A DNA stretch of 64,000 nucleotides. It comes from an uncultured Croceicoccus sp. GTDB taxonomy: Bacteria; Pseudomonadota; Alphaproteobacteria; Sphingomonadales; Sphingomonadaceae. The stretch lies in assembly GCF_947496385.1 (NCBI RefSeq), contig NZ_CANMCP010000002.1, forward strand, positions 124,001 to 188,000, given 5' to 3'. Made by a program: the position numbers and the translations under genes. Of this stretch, positions 58,236 to 64,000 are shown in pieces. The notes under the pieces were generated by a model. It saw only the letters and a list, made by a program, of their open reading frames with translations, was not told where the DNA came from and searched no databases. How positions within the stretch are numbered: the stretch's first letter is position 1; every line of letters begins with the position of its first letter.

Positions 58236-58661
58236 ATGCTCGATTCAAATTACAACGACACGAAAGTGACGAGCCAGAACAGCGCCACCGTTGCCAATGA
58301 AACGCAGCGTCGCATTTTCGAGGAACGCTTGCCCAAACATAATGCGACCGCCGCGCTCGGCTACGATCTGGGGCGTTTTTCGGTCAATCTCAACGGCCGG
58401 TATTACGGTCCGTGGACCGATAGCAGCGGCAATGCGACGGGCGATATATTTCAACGTTTCGGGTCGATGGTGCTGTTCGATGCATCACTCAGCGCGCGTC
58501 TGGGCGAACATGTGGGCCTGACGATCGGTGCCGAAAACCTGTTCGACAGCTATCCCGACGAGGCAACGTTTCAGGCCAATCGCGGCCTCATCTATTCGCG
58601 CAATGCGCCCTACGATACCGATGGCGGGCTGTATTACGTGCGGCTCGGGCTGGATTTCTGA
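58236..58661 (+). pseudogene. TonB-dependent receptor, C-terminal remnant
   Basis: 141 codons with the end of an outer-membrane beta-barrel: HNATAALGYDLGRFSVNLNG, RYYGPWTDSSGNATGDIFQR, GAENLFDSYPDEATFQANRG and a closing GLYYVRLGLDF with terminal Phe. Plug, TonB box and most of the barrel are missing. The break coincides with the 5' end of the nuclease gene, so the island replaced the 5' part. The next gene overlaps its stop. Confidence 0.88.
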
Positions 58662-59965
58662 TGCGATCGGCAATCGACCGACGCCGTGTCCTTGGCGGTG
58701 TGGCGACCGGGATCGGCGGCGTGGCGGGGGGCGGCGGGCTGGCCGCGCCGCTCCGCGCCGCGGTCGCCCGTTCGCCGGTTCCGGACGCGGGGGACGAGCA
58801 ATACTGGGCGCGGATCGCGGCGCAATATGACGTGACCGACGATGTGACTCAGCTCGAAAACGGCAATTGGGGCATGATGGCCCGTCCGGTGCTCGCCACG
58901 TATCAGGAGCACGTCGCGAGAGTGAATCGCGACACCAGCTTCTATGCGCGGCGCGGCATGGGCGCAGACCTCAGGCAGGTCCGCGAGCAGGTCGCGCGCT
59001 TCCTGCGCGCCGATGTCGAGGAGATCGTATTCACCCGCAACGCGACCGAGGCGTTGAAGGCGCTGATCGGCGGATATAACCGGATCGGCGCTGGCGAGGC
59101 GGCGCTGATCGCGGATCTCGATTACGACAGCATGCAGGACGCGATGGTATCGGCCATGGCGCGGCGCGGGGCCGAAATCGTTCGCATCGCCCTGCCCGAA
59201 CCGGCAAGCCATGCCAACATACTCGCCGCCTACGAAGCGGCTTTCGATCGGCATCCGCGGCTCCGGCTCGTGCTTTTGACGCATATAAGCCACCGGACCG
59301 GCCTGCAAATTCCGGTGCGGGACATCGTGGCCATGGCGCGCGAACGCGGCATCGATGCCATCGTCGATGCCGCACACAGCCTGGGTCAGGTCGATTTCGC
59401 TCTCCCCGATCTCGACGCCGATTTCGTGGGCCTGAACCTGCACAAATGGATCGGGGCGCCGCTTGGCGTGGGGGCCGCCTATATCCGGCGCGGCCGCATC
59501 GCCGCCATCGATCCCGATATCGCCGATGACGACCCCGGTTCGGGTGCCATCGATTCGCGCGTCCATACAGGGACCCTCGATTTCGCCGCCTTGTTGAGCG
59601 TTCCCGCCGCCCTCCGGTTTCAGGAGACGATCACGGCGCCGCGCCGTGCCGCGCGGCTGCGGGCGCTACGCAACCGCTGGGTCGCGGGGGTGCGCGAGGA
59701 TCGCGATATCGAGGTGCTGACCCCCGACGACCCGCGGATGCATGCGGGCATGACCGCGTTCCGGATGCGGGGGCAAACCTCGGCGCACGAGAACCGCGCT
59801 CTGGCCGCGCAATTGCTCGACCGGTTCGGAATATTCACCGTCCTGCGCACCGGATTGGACAGCGGTGCCTGCGTACGGGTTACGCCGGCGCTGTTCAATT
59901 CGATGGCGGACGTCGACGCGCTGGCCGGCGCGCTGCGCCAGATTGCCGAGGAACGACGCGCGTGA
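58661..59965 (+). CDS. Tat-exported class V aminotransferase-like PLP enzyme
   Basis: 434 residues. The start DRRRVLGGVATGIGG has a twin-arginine signal. The fold type I class V family (isopenicillin N epimerase-like) is shown by QLENGNWGMMARPV, FTRNATEALKALIGGYN, IVDAAHSLGQVDF and LNLHKWIGAPLGVGA with PLP lysine K262. Probably acts in the periplasm on an amino or peptide substrate taken up by the receptor encoded upstream; its ATG overlaps the receptor stop. With the receptor and its promoter lost, expression now depends on other promoters. Confidence 0.88.
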   Translation: MRSAIDRRRVLGGVATGIGGVAGGGGLAAPLRAAVARSPVPDAGDEQYWARIAAQYDVTDDVTQLENGNWGMMARPVLATYQEHVARVNRDTSFYARRGMGADLRQVREQVARFLRADVEEIVFTRNATEALKALIGGYNRIGAGEAALIADLDYDSMQDAMVSAMARRGAEIVRIALPEPASHANILAAYEAAFDRHPRLRLVLLTHISHRTGLQIPVRDIVAMARERGIDAIVDAAHSLGQVDFALPDLDADFVGLNLHKWIGAPLGVGAAYIRRGRIAAIDPDIADDDPGSGAIDSRVHTGTLDFAALLSVPAALRFQETITAPRRAARLRALRNRWVAGVREDRDIEVLTPDDPRMHAGMTAFRMRGQTSAHENRALAAQLLDRFGIFTVLRTGLDSGACVRVTPALFNSMADVDALAGALRQIAEERRA

Positions 59966-59992
59966 TCCCGCGTCGCGCTGTCCTAATAAGCG

Positions 59993-60025
59993 AGAGGGCC
60001 CGGCGCATCAGCGACCGGGCCCTCT
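59993..60025. terminator. Hairpin between convergent genes
   Basis: AGAGGGCCCGG (59993-60003) and its complement (60015-60025) form a perfect 11-bp stem with an 11-base loop. It lies between the PLP enzyme gene and the leftward secreted protein gene and can end both transcripts, though the U tract is short. Confidence 0.7.
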
Positions 60026-60038
60026 GTCGTTTACGGGA

Positions 60039-60449
60039 TCAGCGGCCGCCCTCGGCGTTGTTGCCCTGCTGCTCGCTTGCGGCCTTGGCCTGCGCTTCGG
60101 CCTGCATCCGCATGCCCACCTCGGTCAGGCGATTGCCGAAGCTCTTGGCGAGCGGCTGACACTCGGCATTGGCGGCGGGAAGATCGCCGATAATCGTCGG
60201 CAATGCGTCATAGCTCATCACGTCGCCGATCTTCTTGCCCGAGGACGCTTCGTAACGCCCCATGAAATAGGCCATGACCATGCCAATTCCGCGCTTCTGC
60301 TCCGGGTCCTGCGCCTGCTCGCTGGCGAGAAGCGCCCACGCCGCACAGCGCAGGTTTTCCTCTGCGCCGTCCTGCGCGGCGGCCGGCATTGCCGACAGGG
60401 CGAGCGGGGCCGCCAATGCGGTCATGGCGAGTTTCGTGATGGTCTTCAT
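60039..60449 (-). CDS. Small secreted protein
   Basis: 136 residues beginning MKTITKLAMTALAAPLALSA, a Sec signal peptide with cleavage near AAAQ. The mature part has two cysteines (RCAAWALL, ECQPLAKS) and helical character (KRGIGMVMAYFMGRYEASSG). Upstream in-frame sequence to 60515 has no signal features, so the start at 60449 is preferred. Family of sphingomonad periplasmic proteins of unknown function. Confidence 0.75.
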   Translation of the reverse strand: MKTITKLAMTALAAPLALSAMPAAAQDGAEENLRCAAWALLASEQAQDPEQKRGIGMVMAYFMGRYEASSGKKIGDVMSYDALPTIIGDLPAANAECQPLAKSFGNRLTEVGMRMQAEAQAKAASEQQGNNAEGGR

Positions 60450-60569
60450 AAGATAATCTCCGTTTCGTTGGCCGCGCCATAGGAAATCGCGGCGCATAAC
60501 CCAAGGGCCATGCACCGCGAATGGACGGAAACAGATTGCGCGCCGATGAAGCGCCGGATTTTTAATCCG

Positions 60570-61706
60570 TCAGACCCGCATCGGCATCAGCACGTAAAGC
60601 GCCGGACTGTCCGAATTCTGCCGGATCAGCGTGGGCGCACCGGCATCGGCGAGGTGCAGTTCGACATTATCGCCCTCGATCTGGGCGAGAATATCCTTCA
60701 GATAATTGGCATTGAACCCGATCTCCAGCCCCTCGGCGCTGTAATCGGCGGCCAGTTCCTCCGCCGCCGTGCCATTGTCGGGGCTGGTCACCGAAAGCGT
60801 GACGCGATCCTGGTCGAGCGCCATCTTCACCGCGCGGGTCTTTTCCGTGGCGATGGTGGCCACCCGGTCCACGCCGGAGAAAAAGCTCTTGGGATCGAGC
60901 TTCAGCAGCTTGTCGTTGCCGGTCGGGATCACGCGGCTGTAATCGGGGAACGTCCCGTCGATCAGCTTGCTGGTGAGCACGATGCCGCCCTCCCCGCCCA
61001 TGGTGAAGCGGATCTTGGACGCGGACAGATCGACCTCCACATTGGTGTCGAGCGATTCTTCGAGCAGCTTGCGCAATTCGGCGACGCATTTGCGCGGCAC
61101 GATGACGTCGGGCATCCCCTCCGCCCCGTCCGGACGCGCCAGGGTAAAGCGTGCGAGGCGGTGCCCGTCGGTCGCCGCCGCCTTCAACACAGGTTGCCCG
61201 CCCGGTCCGTCCTCGGCCACGTGGAAGAAAATGCCATTGAGGTAGTAACGCGTCTCTTCGGTCGAAATCGCGAAGCGGGTCCGGTCGATGAGCTGCGCCA
61301 GCGTGGCGGCCGGAATCTCGAAACTGGTCGGCAGGTCGCCTTCGACGATGGTCGGAAAATCGTCACGCGGCAGGGTGGGAAGCTGAAACCGGCTGCGCCC
61401 CGCCTTTACCACCATGCGATTGTCCGCGGTTTCCAGGCTGACCTGCGAACCGTCGGGCAATTTGCGCGCGATGTCGAACAACAGATGCGCCGACACGGTG
61501 ATCGCGCCCGCGCTTTCGACGCTGGCCGCGCTCATCGTTTCGACGACCTGCAGATCGAGGTCGGTGGCCATGACCTTCACCCCGCCATCGGACGACGCAT
61601 CGATCAGCACGTTGGACAGGATGGGGATGGTATTGCGCCGCTCCACCACCGATTGCACGTGGCTGAGACTGTGCAGCAGGGTCGCGCGTTCGATAGTGGC
61701 CTTCAT
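60570..61706 (-). CDS. dnaN: DNA polymerase III beta subunit (sliding clamp)
   Basis: 378 residues, the usual length. Starts MKATIERATLLHSLSHVQSV, followed by RRNTIPILSNVLIDA, the second-domain ISTEETRYYLNGIFF and LKAAATDGHRLAR, and the ending ALYVLMPMRV. The clamp holds polymerase III on DNA and binds many repair proteins. ATG 61706 fits family starts; an upstream in-frame ATG would add 22 unconserved residues. Host gene, not beside dnaA here. Confidence 0.97.
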   Translation of the reverse strand: MKATIERATLLHSLSHVQSVVERRNTIPILSNVLIDASSDGGVKVMATDLDLQVVETMSAASVESAGAITVSAHLLFDIARKLPDGSQVSLETADNRMVVKAGRSRFQLPTLPRDDFPTIVEGDLPTSFEIPAATLAQLIDRTRFAISTEETRYYLNGIFFHVAEDGPGGQPVLKAAATDGHRLARFTLARPDGAEGMPDVIVPRKCVAELRKLLEESLDTNVEVDLSASKIRFTMGGEGGIVLTSKLIDGTFPDYSRVIPTGNDKLLKLDPKSFFSGVDRVATIATEKTRAVKMALDQDRVTLSVTSPDNGTAAEELAADYSAEGLEIGFNANYLKDILAQIEGDNVELHLADAGAPTLIRQNSDSPALYVLMPMRV

Positions 61707-61863
61707 TATACTCAATTCCCCCTGTGCCCGGCGGCGGACATGCGCGGTGCGGGCAAAGTTCAATACGGCCAAACTTTCTTAGCGCCCACGCGCATCGGGG
61801 CAAGGCGAACACACCGGGAACGCCGCGATTCGATTGCGTTTTGCGCGGAGTTTTCCCCCGCTG
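61707..61863 (-). promoter_or_regulatory. Intergenic region before dnaN
   Basis: 157 bp between the AMP nucleosidase stop and dnaN. It should carry the dnaN promoter, but no convincing -35/-10 pair stands out; a TATACT-like segment occurs near 61708-61714 on the forward strand only. No other feature is seen. Confidence 0.3.
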
Positions 61864-63303
61864 TCAGCGGAACGGCGGCTCGTTGAACGCGCGCAGCTTG
61901 CGGCTGTGGAGCCGAGTGCCTTCCTCACGCAGCAGGTCGCAGGTGCGGATGCCGATCTGCAGATGCGCGCCGATGGCCTCCTCGTAAAACTTGTTGGCCT
62001 GCCCCGGCAGCTTGATCTCGCCATGGATCGGCTTGTCCGACACGCAGAGCAGCGTCCCGTAAGGCACGCGGAAACGATAGCCCTGCGCCGCGATGGTGGC
62101 ACTTTCCATGTCGATACCGACCGCGCGCGACAGCGAGAGACGGCGCGCCGTCGTGCTGATCTGCAATTCCCAGTTGCGGTCGTCGGTCGTGACCACCGTG
62201 CCGGTCCGCATCCGCTGCTTGAGGCTGGCCCCCTCGGTCCCGCTCACATCCTCGGCCGCGGCGGCAAGCGCCTGCTGCACCTCGGCAATCGCGGGCAAAG
62301 GAATTTCGGGCGGCAGCACCGCATCCAGCACGTGATCATCGCGCAGATAGGCATGGGCGAGCACGTAATCGCCGATCTTCTGCGTCGGGCGCAAGCCGCC
62401 GCAATGCCCGATCATCAGCCACGCCTCAGGCCGCAACACGGCGAGATGGTCGGTAATCGTCTTCGCATTCGACGGCCCGACGCCGATGTTGACGAGCGTG
62501 ATGCCGCTACGCCCTTCACCGATGAGGTGGTAGGCGGGCATCTGGTGCCGCCGCCACGCCGTATCGGAGAGAAGCCCGCGCGCGCCCGTCGTCTCTTGAT
62601 CGATGAACAATCCGCCCGCCCCGGCGAGCGCCTGATACCGCCCCTGCCCGACCTGCGTGCCGGCCCATTCGACGAATTCGTCGACATAGCGGTGATAATT
62701 GGTGAACAGCACGTATTTCTGAAAATGGTCGGGATCGGTGCCCGTGTAATGCGCGAGGCGTGCCAGGCTGAAATCCGTGCGCAACCCGTCGAACAGCGAC
62801 AGCGGCATCGGATCGTCCGGATTGCCGATCTCGAACCCGTCGGCAAGTTCATCCCCGATCAGCGCCAGATCGGTCGACGGAAAATGCCGCGCCAGCAATT
62901 GCGGGCTGACCCCGGCAAGATCGCGGCCCGCATTGCCGTCGAGGACGTAGGGAAACGGGATTTCCTGCCGCGAACGCTTCACGTCCACCTCGACCGGATA
63001 ATCGGCGAGGATGAGCGAAAGCTGCTCCCGCAGATATTCGGCGAACAACCGCGGCCGGGTTACGGTGGTGTTGTAATGCCCCCGCCGGTTGAGCCGCCCG
63101 AACGCGCGCGAAATATCCGACGGATCGCCATCCCCCTTATAGGTGAGGCGCAGTTCGGGGTAGCAATAGCTGCCATCGCTTCGCCGGGTGGAGGATGGCA
63201 GGCTGCCATCATTGGCAAAGGCGGCAATGTCGGCGCGGAGCCGTTCGACCGCCTCGTCGTGCAGGCGGGTCAGTTCGGCAATGATCGTGTGGGGCGTATC
63301 CAT
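61864..63303 (-). CDS. amn: AMP nucleosidase
   Basis: 479 residues, equal to E. coli Amn in size. Hydrolyses AMP to adenine and ribose 5-phosphate. The N-terminal domain is followed by the phosphorylase-like catalytic part: FTNYHRYVDEFVEWAGTQV, SGITLVNIGVGPSNAKTITD, LMIGHCGGLRPTQKIGDYVL, LSRAVGIDMESATIAAQGYR. The segment GIDMESA is the active-site signature. Host gene in the same direction as rplI and dnaN. Confidence 0.95.
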   Translation of the reverse strand: MDTPHTIIAELTRLHDEAVERLRADIAAFANDGSLPSSTRRSDGSYCYPELRLTYKGDGDPSDISRAFGRLNRRGHYNTTVTRPRLFAEYLREQLSLILADYPVEVDVKRSRQEIPFPYVLDGNAGRDLAGVSPQLLARHFPSTDLALIGDELADGFEIGNPDDPMPLSLFDGLRTDFSLARLAHYTGTDPDHFQKYVLFTNYHRYVDEFVEWAGTQVGQGRYQALAGAGGLFIDQETTGARGLLSDTAWRRHQMPAYHLIGEGRSGITLVNIGVGPSNAKTITDHLAVLRPEAWLMIGHCGGLRPTQKIGDYVLAHAYLRDDHVLDAVLPPEIPLPAIAEVQQALAAAAEDVSGTEGASLKQRMRTGTVVTTDDRNWELQISTTARRLSLSRAVGIDMESATIAAQGYRFRVPYGTLLCVSDKPIHGEIKLPGQANKFYEEAIGAHLQIGIRTCDLLREEGTRLHSRKLRAFNEPPFR

Positions 63304-63406
63304 CGGCGGCAGATAGCCCGCAATATCCTACATTTCAAAGGCAGACTGCACCGTTTTTCGATCCACGCCGATTCCGGCATGAAGCACAATTCCGCGATCG
63401 GATACG

Positions 63407-63447
63407 AAAACGGGCGCGGCATCCATCCGGATACCGCGCCCGTCTTT
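63407..63447 (-). terminator. Terminator after rplI
   Basis: ACGGGCGCGG (63410-63419) and CCGCGCCCGT (63434-63443) form a 10-bp stem with a 14-base loop. Read leftward, it is followed by TTTTCG; read rightward, by CTTTT. It lies 28 bp past the rplI stop and should end the ribosomal protein transcript, so amn has its own promoter. Confidence 0.8.
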
Positions 63448-63474
63448 TCCAACCAACGGCCGAAAAGCGACCGA

Positions 63475-64000
63475 TCAGGCCTGCTCTTCGCCCTCGGCTT
63501 CGTCTTCTGCGGATTCTTCCGGCTCGCCGGCGATTTCGCCCGGCTCGGCATTTGGATCACGCTCTTCGGTGAAGCCGCCGGTGTTCTGCGATTCTTCTTC
63601 GAACATCTGCGCCATCACGTCGATGCCCTGCGCCTGCAGCTCGGCTTCGTCGTCCGAACGGGCGACATTGGCCTTCACCGTGACGCTGACTTCGGGGTGA
63701 AGCACGACGCGCACGTCGAACATGCCGATCGTCTTGATCGGGCCGTCGAGCACGATCTGCGACTTGTTCACCTCGTGGCCCTTTTCGGTCAGGGCCGCGG
63801 CGATGTCGCGCACGTTGACCGAACCGTAAAGCTGACCCGAGTTGGACGACGCACGGATGAGGACGATTTCCTCGCCGTCGATCTTCTTGCCCTGTGCTTC
63901 GGCAGCGGTGCGCTTTTCGGCGTTTTCGGCTTCGAGCCGTTCGCGATTCGCCTCGAACACCTTGCGGTTCGATTCGTTGGCGCGAAGGGCCTTCTTATTG
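63475..64000 (-). CDS. rplI: Ribosomal protein L9 (5' end outside window)
   Basis: 174 residues visible. NKKALRANESNRKVFEANRE is the connecting region of L9; RASSNSGQLYGSVNVRDIAA, GHEVNKSQIVLDGPIKTIG and DVRVVLHPEVSVTVKANVAR form the C-terminal domain. The acidic tail (about 50 residues, EEPEESAEDEAEGEE type) extends beyond the 150-residue E. coli protein, as is common in sphingomonads. The N-terminus lies past base 64000. Confidence 0.95.
   Translation of the reverse strand, partial: NKKALRANESNRKVFEANRERLEAENAEKRTAAEAQGKKIDGEEIVLIRASSNSGQLYGSVNVRDIAAALTEKGHEVNKSQIVLDGPIKTIGMFDVRVVLHPEVSVTVKANVARSDDEAELQAQGIDVMAQMFEEESQNTGGFTEERDPNAEPGEIAGEPEESAEDEAEGEEQA

Noticed and set aside
1-64000. CRISPR arrays
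   Set aside because: No series of regularly spaced identical repeats of 20-40 bp with unique spacers was seen; the repeats present are short operator or hairpin repeats.

Overview
The window is GC-rich DNA from an alphaproteobacterium, most likely a sphingomonad. The inference rests on the host genes at both ends (NAD kinase and tRNA-Asn on the left; beta clamp, AMP nucleosidase and ribosomal protein L9 on the right), a TonB-receptor fragment next to a Tat-type PLP enzyme, and small zinc-ribbon proteins of sphingomonad type. No 16S sequence is present, so genus is not resolved.

Layout. (1) 1-904: host nadK (5' end outside the window) and tRNA-Asn(GTT), the integration target. (2) 890-42217: an apparently complete 41.3-kb P2-like myophage prophage bounded by an 18-bp direct repeat taken from the tRNA 3' end. 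It runs integrase and HTH protein (right), zinc-ribbon genes, then Dam-like methylase, portal and terminase (left), scaffold, capsid, small terminase, head completion and lysis cassette with embedded spanins, tail completion, a block of inserted two-gene modules (RHH regulator plus membrane protein; HigBA), baseplate and long adhesin region with a GH16-like depolymerase, spike, sheath, tube, frameshifted E/E' chaperone, tape measure and gpD. A lambda-style immunity switch follows, with three extra leftward genes (WYL-TerB protein, small protein, coiled-coil membrane protein). The rightward early operon has cro-like, Ogr-like, ParB-like, PUA/ASCH-like, GapR-like and AlpA-like genes. (3) 42200-49115: a second element that repeats the same att-integrase-HTH-hairpin cassette. 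Its integrase has a premature stop. It has an archaeo-eukaryotic-type primase, a second RHH plus membrane-protein operon, small regulators, a candidate small RNA and another integrase, but no virion genes, so it resembles a phage satellite. (4) 49240-58237: a decayed siphovirus-type tail, lysis and spanin block on the minus strand, then a truncated WYL-like gene and an HsdR-N-like nuclease gene abutting (5) a TonB-receptor remnant and intact host genes to 64000.

How the parts work together. An Ogr-like zinc-finger protein (37651-37962) should activate late transcription at three matching sites (TGTTGT-N13-ACAACA at 8243, 16905 and 27881), which head the packaging/capsid, baseplate and spike/tail transcripts. 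Immunity is set by a short repressor and a cro-like protein on TAACG-N6-CGTTA operators. Genes transcribed with the repressor are probably expressed in the lysogen and are candidates for superinfection exclusion or defence. The second element shares att site and integrase type with the prophage, so it may be moved by the prophage integrase.
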